Notes: a model not told the origin generated them from the sequence alone. Shown: positions 1-14,800, counted from the stretch's first letter. The stretch: DNA of 64,000 nt from Muricea muricata (GCA_963855995.1 OY979717.1:6133428-6197427); one strand, 5' to 3'. Made by a program: numbers and translations.

Positions 1-382
1 CGGGGTAGAGGTGAAACGTGTAACTGGTTGTGCTGTGGTGGAAATGCTAGGCACACTTGAAGCAATTGTTGTTGGTAATATTGTAGGACAGTTCTCCTCA
101 TCTTCTCCTTGTGGACATTCTTCAGTTCCATCGCAGATGTAACTAATAGAGATACATTTATCACTTCTTGGACAGCGCCATTGTGTGGTGTTGGTACAAG
201 TGCAGTTAGTTTCATCCATACTGTTGTTGCAGTCTTTGAAATAATCACAGATTCTTGTCTTTGAAATGCACGTGCCATCTGAGCATAAGAACTCACAGGT
301 CGGTGGTTGAGTTGTAGTTGGACAGTTGTTACGATCTTCATCCTCACCTCCAGGGCAATCGTTTTCGCCATCACAAAGGAAT
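1..382 (-). CDS. Exon: LDLa repeats 3-5 and Thr/Ser linker, runs off window
   Basis: The acceptor gttgccag precedes 382. The frame is open through base 1 (127 codons). It completes an LDLa ([17 protein letters not shown]), then gives two more ([18 protein letters not shown] .. [27 protein letters not shown] .. [11 protein letters not shown]). It ends in a Thr/Ser/Pro stretch ([16 protein letters not shown]). The fourth LDLa is atypical: CDYFKDC lacks the usual Gly and the second acidic cluster is weak, so its calcium site may be poor. Confidence 0.82.
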
Positions 383-2827
383 CTGGCAACAAAATCATTC
401 CGAATGAATTTGGAGTCATGCTTGTAGTAAACGGTATAAAAATAACAAGGACATCGATGTTATTCGTAATTAAACTCTCAATTCATGATAAAACCTCAAA
501 TGCATACAGATTCCGTCCAGATTCATATCAATTGTTTTTCTCTGAAGTAGTTTCTCTATATTGCTAAGTATAGTTTACCTTACTGGTATACATTGACTGG
601 TGTTGCACATGAATTGGGTGGATGCACATGTTGGTTTCACACATCCGGGCTTCTCGTCGGACGCATCACCACAATCATCATCTCCATCACACACGCGATC
701 AATGCCAATACATTTGCTGTTGTTGCACGTGAAATGGTTGTCAGAGCACGTGACAGGTGGACATCCTATTTCATCTGAATCATCTCCACAGTCATTGCTT
801 CCGTCGCATTTCCATTTCGAGTTGATGCAGTGACTGTTGTTACAAATAAAGCCAGCACAAGGAGTTGGAGCCAGAGTAGCGGTGATGTTTGCGCAACCAA
901 ATACAACATATCGTGAGCAAAGCGACACATTCCAGTGTTCGGGTACGATTCTGACATATTGCGCATTGAATGGAGTTTTCATTTTGAACTGTGAAAGGTC
1001 GCCAACAGATCCCTGGAAAGAATCGTACAACAAAACTAATCAATTTGAGTTAAAAAATTAACGTGGACTGCGATAAAGTTACACCTGTTGATTATTGGCA
1101 ACCCTGTGAACAGAGCACTTTTTCCTTTGTTTTCTAGTGCTGAGGGAGCGAGAAAATAAGGTTCTGCAATACTCCAATTCCGCTTTCATTGCGCACACCC
1201 GATGCCCTGCATTTGGTTGCTTGATTACATTCAAATTCGTCTTCTGGTCCAAATTATTTTGTGCAATTAGTTTGTGTGAAGTCGAAATAAATTATTCAAA
1301 AGTACTTTTAAATTTTAATGTGTACATGTATTCATGTTGGTAATGATTAGGCCAAACCATCATTAGTTTCGTCAAAAAAACAAATGAAGCAAAATGCCAA
1401 AAAATAAAAGGGTAATTATTAGAGAAAACGCATGAGAAAATCCCTTCTACTTCACGTCTGTTATGTATATTACTATTTCAAATATTGAGAAAAAGAGTAA
1501 CTACAGAAGTAGATATCATACCGTTAGATTCCATCCCTTGTCGTATGTACCCCATTGAAGACCATCTGAACTGTAATTTACTTTAAACCTTTGATACGTT
1601 AAAGAAGTCATCCAAATTTCAGAACCGATCATTGTTACTGTCGAGAGATGTCCAAGATTAGCCTGCAACATCAAACTGTTGTTCTGTCTCTGTAAACAAT
1701 ACAGTGACTCTCCACTTTTTGATACATTCCTACTCCAACTGGAACGAGGATAACCTTCTACTTTTCCTACAGAAGGAAAAACGTGTAGGATTAAAACTAG
1801 AAAATACTAGAAGCCCCCCTCCCAAAACAATGACATTACATTGTCCTCTCAATGTCAGTTACCAAGTCAAAACACGACGGGAAATGTTCAGCAAAAGGCA
1901 CAACCTTAACTAGTGCCAAACCGCAGTTCAGGTTAAAACCTCTAAATCATTTGTTTCCAGTTTCAACTTACCTATTGTTTCGTTGCATAGTGTCACTTTT
2001 ACACAATTCTTTTCATCTTCTGCCATTGAACAATCCTGCGAACCATCGCACAACCAAGATTTGGGAATACAAGATTTATCAGACGGGCAATAGAACTCGT
2101 CAACGTTACACATAACTGCGGTTGTAGGTACAAATGCCGTAGTTGGGACCGAAACTGGGGCACATACATCACAGCAATTTTTTCGGCCAACTTCGTACTC
2201 TGGTGAAGGACAAAAACGTACGAAAGGACAAACTTGTGGCGCACAAATGACCTTGTTCTCCCAGCAGATGCAATCACTACAGTTATCACGCCAGGTCGTG
2301 CCAGCTTTATAGAAAATATTGTTGTAGTAACATGGACAGTCGGATGGTTCAACACAGTAAGTACCATTATAAACCAAACCCTCTGCACAAGTACATCCTG
2401 ACACACAGACGTTCACGGCTGCAGTACAACTAGCGTTTCGATATTGACAAGATGGTTCGCAAGATGGGACACAGCTCGTAAACACCTGAAACAAAAAAGA
2501 CCATGGGTTCACCCATAGATGTTAGAAAAAGGGATGGATTGGCAACTCTTTTGTTATCTATATTTTATCTTCAGTTTAGCACACCGGAAGCAAACATTGC
2601 CCAACTTCTATGGTAATTATGCTCATGAACTCAATTTCGTTTATGCGTATAATTACCATAGCGAGTTGTGCAATGTTCGTTTCCGGTTTATCCAAAATAA
2701 CTGAACCGAAGATCGTGTATAGTATTGAATAGAGTTGCCAATCCATTCCCCTTTCTAATATCTATGGTTCACCTTCATTCTGAAGGTTATTATATTAATT
2801 CAAGGTATTGCAATACACACGTACACG

Positions 2828-2862
<35 letters not shown>

Positions 2863-5800
2863 CACTATATTTCACAACAACCGAAAGCCCTTTGTCGGGA
2901 CTTTTTGGTTCGACGAATTTTGATACGCGCCGCACTCCGTTCGCATCCATAGCGAAATATCTTGTTTTGTGTGCTTCGCATTACATTACAGACATCCACA
3001 ACGCTAATCGAACTATAATTTTATTTTTCCAGTTAACTGTTAAACAAGGATGTTTTTTTTTTTCAACCGCCCACCACTTTATCAAGCACTAACAATTTAT
3101 CAACGTAAAATAACGTTTTATCACTAATGATAGAGCTCTGGGATTATAACAAATAAACATATCCAAATATAGCAAATGTGAAAAACGATATCAAATCTTC
3201 ATAAAAGATACAAGACTAAAAGATATCTCATACCTCTTTAAGCTTCCGATTATTTTTACCCTCGCACAAAATGGCCGTATGCTACTGAACGTCGAGTTTT
3301 AAATTTAGACTACACTACTTATTGGATAACCAGGCCGTTAAACGTCCAGACTAAAAACGCTTTCAAACGCCACCGAAAAAATTCTAACCGCGAGAAACAA
3401 ATATGCATTTCCAGTTAAAAAACCTTTCAATATTAAGTTACGACTATGACAAAGACAGGACATCTTCGTGGATGAAGATTTATGCTTTCTTATAAATATA
3501 TTTACTTGCAAAACACCTCTACATACTACATGCTAATTCAGTAATGAACTGAATACACATTTCACGAGAAAAATAACGACATTACAATTTATTACATACC
3601 ATTCCGCTCGAACAAAGCGTCGGCGCCTCCACCGACGGCCTTTCAGTTGAAGCTGTGGTTGTTACTGAAGTAGGAGCAGTTCTTGGTTTTGTTCTTACTG
3701 CAGTTACAGCAGTTGTTTCTTTTGCTGTTACACCAGTTGCAGCAGTTGTTGGTTTTGTTGTTACTCCAGTAGCAGAAGTTGTTGCTTTAGTTGTTACTCC
3801 AGTAGCAACAGTTGTTGCTTTAGTAGTTACTCCACTAGCAGAAGTTGTTGCTTTAGTAGTTACTCCAGTAGCGGCAGTTGTTCCTTTAGTTGTTACACCA
3901 GTTCTTGCTTTGGTTGTTACTCCAGTAGCAGCAGTTGTCAGCTTTGTTGTCACTCCAGTAGCAGCACTTGTTGCTTTTGTTGTTACACCAGTTGCAGCAG
4001 TTGGTTTTGTTGTTACTCCAGTAGAGGCAGTTGTCGCTTTTGTTGTTACACCAGTTGCAGCAGTTGGTTTTGTTGTTACTTCAGTAGCGGCAGTTGTCGC
4101 TTTAGTAATTACTCCAGTTGCCGCAGTTGTTGCTTTGGTTAATACTCGAGTAGCAGCAGTTGTTTCTTTAGTAGTTACTCCAGTAGCGGCAGTTGTTTCT
4201 TTAGTTGTTACCCCAGTTGTTGCTTTGGTTGTTACTCCAGTTGCAGCAGTTGTTCGTTTTGCTGTTACTCCAGTACCAGCAGTTGTTGCTTTAGTAGTTA
4301 CTCCAGTAGCAGCAGTTGTTCCTTTAGTTGTTACACCAGTTGCTGCTTTGGTTGTTACTCCAGTAGCCACAGTTGTTGCCTGACTAGTTACTCCAGTAGC
4401 GGCAGTTGTTGGTTTTGTTGTTAATACAGTAGCAGCAGTTGTGTGTTTTGTTGTTACTCCAGTAACAGCAATTGTTGCTTTAGTAGTTAGTCCAGTAGCA
4501 GCAGTAGTTGCTTTAGTTGTTACACTAGTTGTTGCTTTGGTTGTTACTCCAGTAGCAGGAGTTGTTGGTTTTGTTACTCTAGTAGCAACCGTTGTTGCTT
4601 TAGTTACTCCAGTTGCCGCAGTTGTTGCTTTGTTTGTTACTCCAATTGCAGAAGTTATTGCTTTAGTAGTTACTCTAGTAGCAGCAGTTGTTCCATTAGT
4701 TGTTACACCAGTTTTTGCTTCGGTTGTTACTTCAATAGCAGCAGTTGTTGGTTTTGTTGTTACCCCAGTAGCAGCAGTTGTTGCTTTTGTTGTTACACCA
4801 GTTGCACCAGTTGGTTTTGTTGTTACTTCAGTAGCGGCAGTTGTCGCTTTAGTAGTTACTCCAGTTGCCGCAGTTGTTTCTTTCGTTGTTACTCGAGTAG
4901 CAGCAGTTGTTGTTTTAGTAGTTACTCCAGTAGCGACAGTTGTTGCTTTAGTTATTACACCAGTTGTCGCTTTGGTTGTTACTCCAGTAGCAGCAGTTGT
5001 TGGTTTTGTTGTTACTCCAGTAGCAGCAGTTGTTGCTTTAGTAGTTACTGCAGTAGCGGCAGTGGTCGCTTTAGTTGTTACACCCGTTTTTCCTTTCGTT
5101 GTTACTCCAGTTGAAGCAGTTGCTGGTTTTGATGTTACTACAGTAGCAGCACTTGTTGCTTTTGTTACACCAGTTGCAGCAGTTGGTTTTGTTGTTACTT
5201 CAGTAGCGGCAGTTGTCGCTTTAGTAGTTACTCCAGTTGCCGCAGTTGTTGCTTTCGTTGTTACTCCAGTAGCAGCAGTTCTTTCTTTAGTAGTTACTCC
5301 AGTAGCGGCAGTTCTTTCTTTAGTTGTTACACCAGTTTTTGCTTTGGTTGTTACTCCAGTAGCAGCAGTTGTTGCTTTTGTTGTTACACCAGTTGCAGCA
5401 GTTGTTGCTTTAGTTGTTACTCCAGTAGCAGCAGTTGTTGTTTTAGTAGTTACTCCAGTTTTTGCTTTGGTTGTTACTCCAGCAGCAGCAGTTGTTATTT
5501 TTGTTGTTACACCAGTTGCAGCAGTTGGTTTTGTTGTTACTCCAGTAGCAGCAGTGGTCGCTTTAGTAGTTACTCCAGTTGCCGCAGTTGTTGCTTTGGT
5601 TGTTACTTGAGTAGCAACAGTTGTTGCTTTAGTAGTTACTTCAGTAGCGGCAGTTGTTGCTTTAGTTGTTACACCAGTTGTTGCTTTGGTTGTTACTCCA
5701 GTAGCAGCAGTTGTTTCTTTACTGGTTACTCCAGTAGCGGCAGTTGTTCGTTTTGTTGTTACTACAGTAGCAGCAGTTGTCGCTTTAGTAGTTACTCCAG

Positions 5801-8800
5801 TTGTCGCAGTTGTTACTTTGGTTGTTACTAGAGTAGCAGCAGTTGTTGCTTTAGTTATTACACCAGTTGCAGCAGTTGTTGCTTTAGTTGTTACTCCAGT
5901 AGCAGCAGTTGTTGTTTTAGTAGTTACTCCAGTTTTTGCTTTGGTTGTTACTCCAGCAGCAGCAGTTGTTATTTTTGTTGTTACTCGAGTGGCAGCAGTT
6001 GTTGCTTTAGTAGTTACTCCAGTAGCGGCAGTTGTTGCTTTAGTTGTTACCCCAGTTGTTGCTTTGGTTGTTACTCCAGTAGCAGCAGTTGTTGGTTTTG
6101 TTGTTACTCCAGTAGCAGCAGTTGTTGCTTTAGTAGTTACTCCAGTAGCAGCAGTTGTTGTTTTAGTTATTACACTAGTTGTTGCTTTGGTTGTTACTCC
6201 AGTTGCAGCAGTTGTCGGCTTTGTTGTTACTCCAGTAGCAGCACTTGTTGCTTTTGTTGTTACACCAGTTGGTTTTGTTGTTACTCCAGTAGCAGCAGTG
6301 GTCGCTTTAGTAGTTACTATAGTTGCCGCAGTTGTTGCTTTGGTTGTTACTTGAGTAGCAGCAGTTGTTGCTTTAGTAGTTACTCCAGTAGCAGCAGTTG
6401 TTGTTTTAGTTGTTACACTAGTTGTTTCTTTGGTTGTTACTCCAGTTGCAACAGTTGTCGGCTTTGTTGTTACTCCAGTAGCAGCACTTGTTGCTTTTGT
6501 TGTTACACCAGTTGCAGCAGTTGGTTTTGTTGTTACTTCAGTAGCGGCAGTTGTCGCTTTAGTAGTTACTCCAGTTGCCGAAGTTGTTTCTTTGGTTGTT
6601 ACTCGAGTAGCAGCAGTTGTTTCTTTAGTAGTTACTCCAGTAGCGGCAGTTGTTGCTTTAGTTGTTATCCCAGTTGTTGCTTTGGTTGTTACTCCAGTAG
6701 CAGCAGTTGTTGGTTTTGTTGTTACTCCAATAGCAGCAGTTGTTGCTTTAGTAGTTACTCCAGTAGCAGCAGTTGTTCCTTTAGTATTTACACCAGTTGC
6801 TGCTTTGGTTGTTACTCCAGTAGCCACAGTTGTTGCCTGACTAGTTACTCCAGTAGCGGCAGTTGTTGGTTTTGTTGTTACTCGAGTAGCAGCAGTTGTT
6901 TCTTTAGTAGTTACTCCCGTAGCGGCAGTTGTTGCTTTAGTTGTTATGCCAGTTGTTGCTTTGGTTGTTACTCCAGCAGCAGCAGTTGTTGGTTTTGTTG
7001 TTACTCCAGTAGCAGCAGTTGTTGCTTTAGTAGTTACTCCAGTAACAGCAGTTGTTGTTTTATTTGTTACACTAGTTGTTGCTTTGGTTGTTACTCCAGT
7101 TGCAGCAGTTGTCGGCTTTGTTGTTACTCCAGTAGCAGCACTTGTTGCTTTTGTTGTTACACCAGTTGCAGCAGTTGCTTTTGTTGTTACTCCAGTAGCA
7201 GCAGTGGTCGCTTTAGTAGTTACTCCAGTTGCCGCAGTTGTTGCTTTAGTTGTTACACCAGTTGCTGCTTTGGTTGTTACTCCAGTAGCCACAGTTGTTG
7301 CCTGACTAGTTACTCCAGTAGCGGCAGTTGTTGGTTTTGTTGTTACTCCAGTAGCAGCAGTTGTGTGTTTTGTTGTTACTCCAGTAGCAGCAGTTGTTGC
7401 TTTAGTTGTTACATTAGTTGTTGCTTTGGTTGTTACTCCAGTAGCAGCAGTTGTTGGTTTTGTTGTTACTCCAGTAGCAGCAGTTGTTGCTTTAGTAGTT
7501 ACTCCAGTAGCAGCAGTTGTTGTTGTTTTAGTTGTTACACTAGTTCTTGCTTTGGTTGTTACTCCAGTTGCAGCAGTTGTCGGCTTTGTTGTTACTCCAG
7601 TAGCAGCACTTGTTGCTTTTGTTGTTACAACAGTTGGTTTTGTTGTTACTCCAGTAGCAGCAGTGGTCGCTTTAGTAGTTACTCCTGTTGCCGCAGTTGT
7701 TGCTTTGGTTGTTACTTGAGTAGCAGCAGTTGTTGCTTTAGTAGTTACTTCAGTAGCGGCAGTTGTTGCTTTAGTTGTTACACCAGTTGTTGCTTTGGTT
7801 GTTACTCCAGTAGCGGCAGTTGTTGGTTTTGTTGCTACTACAGTAGCAGCAGTTGTCGCTTTAGTAGTTACTCCAGTTGCCGAAGTTGTTTCTTTGGTTG
7901 TTACTCGAGTAGCAGCAGTTGTTTCTTTAGTAGTTACTCCAGTAGCGGCAGTTGTTGCTTTAGTTGTTACCCCAATTTTTGCTTTGGTTGTTACTCCAGT
8001 AGCAGCAGTTGTTGGTTTTGTTGTTCCTCCAGTAGCAGCAGTTGTTGCTTTAGTAGTTACTCCAGTAGCAGCAGTTGTTGTTTTATTTGTTACACTAGTT
8101 GTTGCTTTGGTTGTTACTCCAGTTGCAGCAGTTGTCGGCTTTGTTGTTACTCCAGTAGCAGCACTTGTTGCTTTTGTTGTTACACCAGTTGCAGCAGTTG
8201 GTTTTGTTGTTAGTCCAGTAGTAGCAGCAGTTGTTGCTTTAGTAGTTACTGCAGTAGCAGCAGTTGTTCCTTTAGTTGTTACACCAGTTGCTGCTTTGGT
8301 TGTTACTCCAGTAGCCACAGTTGTTTCCTGACTAGTTACTCCAGTAGCAGCAGTTGTTGGTTTTGTTGTTACTCCAGTAGCAGCAGTTGTTGTTTTAGGG
8401 ATTACACTAGTTGTTTCTTTGATTGTTACTCCAGTTGCAGCAGTTGTCGGCTTTGTTGTTACTCCAGTTGCAGCACTTGTTGCTTTTGTTGTTACACCAG
8501 TTGCAGCAGTTGCTTTTGTTGTTACTCCAGTAGCAGCAGTGGTCGCTTTAGTAGTTACTCCAGTTGCCGCAGTTGTTGCTTTAGTTGTTACACCAGTTGC
8601 TGCTTTGGTTGTTACTCCAGTAGCCACAGTTGTTGCCTGACTAGTTACTCCAGTAGCGGCAGTTGTTGGTTTTGTTGTTACTCCAGTAGCAGCAGTTGTG
8701 TGTTTTGTTGTTACTCCAGTAGCAGCAGTTGTTGCTTTAGTTGTTACATTAGTTGTTGCTTTGGTTGTTACTCCAGTAGCAGCAGTTGTTGGTTTTGTTG

Positions 8801-11800
8801 TTACTCCAGTAGCAGCAGTTGTTGCTTTAGTAGTTACTCCAGTAGCAGCAGTTGTTGTTGTTTTAGTTGTTACACTAGTTCTTGCTTTGGTTGTTACTCC
8901 AGTTGCAGCAGTTGTCGGCTTTGTTGTTACTCCAGTAGCAGCACTTGTTGCTTTTGTTGTTACAACAGTTGGTTTTGTTGTTACTCCAGTAGCAGCAGTG
9001 GTCGCTTTAGTAGTTACTCCTGTTGCCGCAGTTGTTGCTTTGGTTGTTACTTGAGTAGCAGCAGTTGTTGCTTTAGTAGTTACTTCAGTAGCGGCAGTTG
9101 TTGCTTTAGTTGTTACACCAGTTGTTGCTTTGGTTGTTACTCCAGTAGCGGCAGTTGTTGGTTTTGTTGCTACTACAGTAGCAGCAGTTGTCGCTTTAGT
9201 AGTTACTCCAGTTGCCGAAGTTGTTTCTTTGGTTGTTACTCGAGTAGCAGCAGTTGTTTCTTTAGTAGTTACTCCAGTAGCGGCAGTTGTTGCTTTAGTT
9301 GTTACCCCAATTTTTGCTTTGGTTGTTACTCCAGTAGCAGCAGTTGTTGGTTTTGTTGTTCCTCCAGTAGCAGCAGTTGTTGCTTTAGTAGTTACTCCAG
9401 TAGCAGCAGTTGTTGTTTTATTTGTTACACTAGTTGTTGCTTTGGTTGTTACTCCAGTTGCAGCAGTTGTCGGCTTTGTTGTTACTCCAGTAGCAGCACT
9501 TGTTGCTTTTGTTGTTACACCAGTTGCAGCAGTTGGTTTTGTTGTTAGTCCAGTAGTAGCAGCAGTTGTTGCTTTAGTAGTTACTGCAGTAGCAGCAGTT
9601 GTTCCTTTAGTTGTTACACCAGTTGCTGCTTTGGTTGTTACTCCAGTAGCCACAGTTGTTTCCTGACTAGTTACTCCAGTAGCAGCAGTTGTTGGTTTTG
9701 TTGTTACTCCAGTAGCAGCAGTTGTTGTTTTAGGGATTACACTAGTTGTTTCTTTGATTGTTACTCCAGTTGCAGCAGTTGTCGGCTTTGTTGTTACTCC
9801 AGTTGCAGCACTTGTTGCTTTTGTTGTTACACTAGTTGCAGCAGTTGGTTTTGTTGTTACTCCAGTAGCAGCAGTGGTCGCTTCAGTAGTTACTCCAGTT
9901 GCCGCAGTTGTTGCTTTGGTTGTTACTTGAGTAGCAGCAGTTGTTGCTTTAGTAGTTACTCCAGTAGCGGCAGTTGTTGCTTTAGTTGTTACACTAGTTG
10001 TTGCTTTGGTTGTTACTCCAGTAGTAGCAGTTGTTTCTTTACTAGTTACTCCAGTAGCGGCAGTTGTTGGTTTTGTTGTTACTACAGTAGCAGCAGTTGT
10101 CGCTTTAGTAGTTACTCCAGTTGCCGCAGTTGTTACTTTGGTTGTTACTCGAGTAGCAGCAGTTGTTGCTTTAGTAGTTACTCCAGTAGCGACAGTTGTT
10201 GCTTTAGTTGTTGCTTTAGTTGTTACCCTAGTTGTTGCTTTGGTTGTTACTCCAGTAGCAGCAGTTGTGTGTTTTGTTGTAACTCCAGTAGCAGCAGTTG
10301 TTGCTTTAGTAGTTACTCCAGTAGCAGCAGTTGTTGTTTTATTTGTTACACTAGTTGTTGCTTTGGTTGTTACTCCAGTTGCAGCAGTTGTCGGCTTTGT
10401 TGTTACTCCAGTAGCAGCACTTGTTGCTTTTGTTTTTACACCAGTTGCAGCAGTTGGTTTTGTTGTTACTCCAGTAGTAGCAGCAGTTGTTGCTTTAGTA
10501 GTTACTCCAGTAGCAGCAGTTGTTGCTTTAGTAGTTACTCCAGTAGCAGCAGTTGTTCCTTTAGTTGTAACACCAGTTGCTGCTTTGGTTGTTACTCCAG
10601 TAGCCACAGTTGTTGCCTGACTAGTTACTCCAGTAGCGGCAGTTGTTGGTTTTGTTGTTACTCCAGTAGCAGCAGTTGTTATTTTAGGGATTACACTAGT
10701 TGTTTCTTTGGTTGTTACTCCAGTTGCAGCAGTTGTCGGCTTTGTTGTTACTCCAGTAGCAGCACTTGTTGCTTTTGTTGTTACACTAGTTGCAGCAGTT
10801 GGTTTTGTTGTTACTCCAGTAGCAGCAGTGGTCGCTTCAGTAGTTACTCCAGTTGCCGCAGTTGTTGGTTTTGTTGTTACTACAGTAGCAGCAGTTGTCG
10901 CTTTAGTAGTTACTCCAGTTGCCGCAGTTGTTACTTTAATTGTTACTCGAGTAGCAGCAGTTGTTGCTTTAGTAGTTACTCCAGTAGCGACAGTTGTTGC
11001 TTTAGTTGTTACACCAGTTGTTGCTTTGGTTGTTACTCCAGTAGTAGCAGTTGTTTCTTTACTAGTTACTCCAGTAGCGGCAGTTGTTGGTTTTGTTGTT
11101 ACACCAGTTGTCGCTTTGGTTGTTACTCCAGTAGCAGCAGTTGTGTGTTTTGTTGTTACTCCAGTAGCAGCAGTTGTTGCTTTAGTTGTTACACCAGTTG
11201 TTGCTTTGGTTGTTACTCCAGTAGCAGCAGTTGTTGGTTTTGTTGTTACTCCAGTAGCAGCAGTTGTTGCTTTAGTAGTTACTCCAGTAGCAGCAGTTGT
11301 TGTTTTAGTTGTTGCATTAGTTGTTGCTTTGGTTGTTACTCCAGTTGCAGAAGTTGTTGGTTTTGTTGTTACTACAGTAGCAGCACTTGTTGCTTTTGTT
11401 GTTACTCCAGTAGCAGCAGTTGTTGCTTTAGTAGTTACTGCAGTAGCGGCAGTGGTCGCTTTAGTTGTTACACCAGTTTTGGCTTTGGTTGTTACTCCAA
11501 TAGCAGCACTTGTTGCTTTTGTTGTTACACCAGTTGCAGCAGTTGTTGGTTTGGTTGTTAGTCGAGTAGCAGCAGTTGTTGCTTTGGTGGTTACTCCAGT
11601 AGCGGCAGTTGTTACCTTAATTGTTACACCAGTTGTTGCTTTGGTTGTTACTTGAGTAGCAGCAGTTGTTGCTTTAGTAGTTACTCCAGTAGCAGCAGTT
11701 GTTCCTTTAGTTGTTACACCAGTTGCTGCTTTGGTTGTTACTCCAGTAACCACAGTTCTTGCCTGACTAGTTATTCCAGTAGCGGCAGTTGTTGGTTTTG

Positions 11801-14800
11801 TTGTTACTCCAGTAGCAGCAGTTGTGTGTTTTGTTGTTACTCCAGTAGCAGCAGTTGTTGCTTTAGTTGTTACATTAGTTGTTGCTTTGGTTGTTACTCC
11901 AGTAGCAGCAGTTGTTGGTTTTGTTGTTACTCCAGTAGCAGCAGTTGTTGCTTTAGTAGTTACTCCAGTAACAGCAGTTTTAGTTTTAGTTGTTGCACTA
12001 GTTGTTGCTTTGGTTGTTACTTCAGTTGCAGAAGTTGTTGGTTTTGTTGTTACTACAGTAGCAGTACTTGTTGCTTTTGTTGTTACACCAGTTGCAGCAG
12101 TTGGTTTTGTTGTTACTCCAGTAGCAGCAGTTGTTGCTTTAGTAGTTACTGCAGTAGCGGCAGTGGTCGCTTTAGTTGTTACACCAGTTTTGGCTTTGGT
12201 TGTTACTCCAATAGCAGCACTTGTTGCTTTTGTTGTTACACCAGTTGCAGCAGTTGTTGGTTTGGTTGTTAGTCGAGTAGCAGCAGTTGTTGCTTTGGTG
12301 GTTACTCCAGTAGCGGCAGTTGTTACCTTAATTGTTACACCAGTTGTTGCTTTGGTTGTTACTTGAGTAGCAGCAGTTGTTGCTTTAGTAGTTACTCCAG
12401 TAGCAGCAGTTGTTCCTTTAGTTGTTACACCAGTTGCTGCTTTGGTTGTTACTCCAGTAACCACAGTTCTTGCCTGACTAGTTATTCCAGTAGCGGCAGT
12501 TGTTGGTTTTGTTGTTACTCCAGTAGCAGCAGTTGTGTGTTTTGTTGTAACTCCAGTAGCAGCAGTTGTTGCTTTAGTAGTTACTCCAGTAGCAGCAGTT
12601 GTTGTTTTATTTGTTACACTAGTTGTTGCTTTGGTTGTTACTCCAGTTGCAGCAGTTGTCGGCTTTGTTGTTACTCCAGTAGCAGCACTTGTTGCTTTTG
12701 TTTTTACACCAGTTGCAGCAGTTGGTTTTGTTGTTACTCCAGTAGTAGCAGCAGTTGTTGCTTTAGTAGTTACTCCAGTAGCAGCAGTTGTTGCTTTAGT
12801 AGTTACTCCAGTAGCAGCAGTTGTTCCTTTAGTTGTAACACCAGTTGCTGCTTTGGTTGTTACTCCAGTAGCCACAGTTGTTGCCTGACTAGTTACTCCA
12901 GTAGCGGCAGTTGTTGGTTTTGTTGTTACTCCAGTAGCAGCAGTTGTTATTTTAGGGATTACACTAGTTGTTTCTTTGGTTGTTACTCCAGTTGCAGCAG
13001 TTGTCGGCTTTGTTGTTACTCCAGTAGCAGCACTTGTTGCTTTTGTTGTTACACTAGTTGCAGCAGTTGGTTTTGTTGTTACTCCAGTAGCAGCAGTGGT
13101 CGCTTCAGTAGTTACTCCAGTTGCCGCAGTTGTTGGTTTTGTTGTTACTACAGTAGCAGCAGTTGTCGCTTTAGTAGTTACTCCAGTTGCCGCAGTTGTT
13201 ACTTTAATTGTTACTCGAGTAGCAGCAGTTGTTGCTTTAGTAGTTACTCCAGTAGCGACAGTTGTTGCTTTAGTTGTTACACCAGTTGTTGCTTTGGTTG
13301 TTACTCCAGTAGTAGCAGTTGTTTCTTTACTAGTTACTCCAGTAGCGGCAGTTGTTGGTTTTGTTGTTACACCAGTTGTCGCTTTGGTTGTTACTCCAGT
13401 AGCAGCAGTTGTGTGTTTTGTTGTTACTCCAGTAGCAGCAGTTGTTGCTTTAGTTGTTACACCAGTTGTTGCTTTGGTTGTTACTCCAGTAGCAGCAGTT
13501 GTTGGTTTTGTTGTTACTCCAGTAGCAGCAGTTGTTGCTTTAGTAGTTACTCCAGTAGCAGCAGTTGTTGTTTTAGTTGTTGCATTAGTTGTTGCTTTGG
13601 TTGTTACTCCAGTTGCAGAAGTTGTTGGTTTTGTTGTTACTACAGTAGCAGCACTTGTTGCTTTTGTTGTTACTCCAGTAGCAGCAGTTGTTGCTTTAGT
13701 AGTTACTGCAGTAGCGGCAGTGGTCGCTTTAGTTGTTACACCAGTTTTGGCTTTGGTTGTTACTCCAATAGCAGCACTTGTTGCTTTTGTTGTTACACCA
13801 GTTGCAGCAGTTGTTGGTTTGGTTGTTAGTCGAGTAGCAGCAGTTGTTGCTTTGGTGGTTACTCCAGTAGCGGCAGTTGTTACCTTAATTGTTACACCAG
13901 TTGTTGCTTTGGTTGTTACTTGAGTAGCAGCAGTTGTTGCTTTAGTAGTTACTCCAGTAGCAGCAGTTGTTCCTTTAGTTGTTACACCAGTTGCTGCTTT
14001 GGTTGTTACTCCAGTAACCACAGTTCTTGCCTGACTAGTTATTCCAGTAGCGGCAGTTGTTGGTTTTGTTGTTACTCCAGTAGCAGCAGTTGTGTGTTTT
14101 GTTGTTACTCCAGTAGCAGCAGTTGTTGCTTTAGTTGTTACATTAGTTGTTGCTTTGGTTGTTACTCCAGTAGCAGCAGTTGTTGGTTTTGTTGTTACTC
14201 CAGTAGCAGCAGTTGTTGCTTTAGTAGTTACTCCAGTAACAGCAGTTTTAGTTTTAGTTGTTGCACTAGTTGTTGCTTTGGTTGTTACTTCAGTTGCAGA
14301 AGTTGTTGGTTTTGTTGTTACTACAGTAGCAGTACTTGTTGCTTTTGTTGTTACACCAGTTGCAGCAGTTGGTTTTGTTGTTACTCCAGTAGCAGCAGTT
14401 GTTGCTTTAGTAGTTACTGCAGTAGCGGCAGTGGTCGCTTTAGTTGTTACACCAGTTTTGGCTTTGGTTGTTACTCCAATAGCAGCACTTGTTGCTTTTG
14501 TTGTTACACCAGTTGCAGCAGTTGTTGGTTTGGTTGTTAGTCGAGTAGCAGCAGTTGTTGCTTTGGTGGTTACTCCAGTAGCGGCAGTTGTTACCGTAAT
14601 TGTTACACCAGTTGTTGCTTTGGTTGTTACTTGAGTAGCAGCAGTTGTTGCTTTAGTAGTTACTCCAGTAGCAGCAGTTGTTCCTTTAGTTGTTACACCA
14701 GTTGCTGCTTTGGTTGTTACTCCAGTAACCACAGTTCTTGCCTGACTAGTTATTCCAGTAGCGGCAGTTGTTGGTTTTGTTGTTACTCCAGTAGCAGCAG

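Noticed and set aside
579-584. Alternative donor CCA|GTAAGG after 584
   Set aside because: It would join to the exon at 382 out of frame for the third LDLa; the donor after 579 reads through correctly.
1522-1692. Shorter version of the F5/8C exon starting at the internal tttacag near 1692
   Set aside because: That acceptor gives the wrong phase after the preceding exon. The acceptor at 1766 (ctgtag) restores phase and supplies the missing N-terminal part of the domain.
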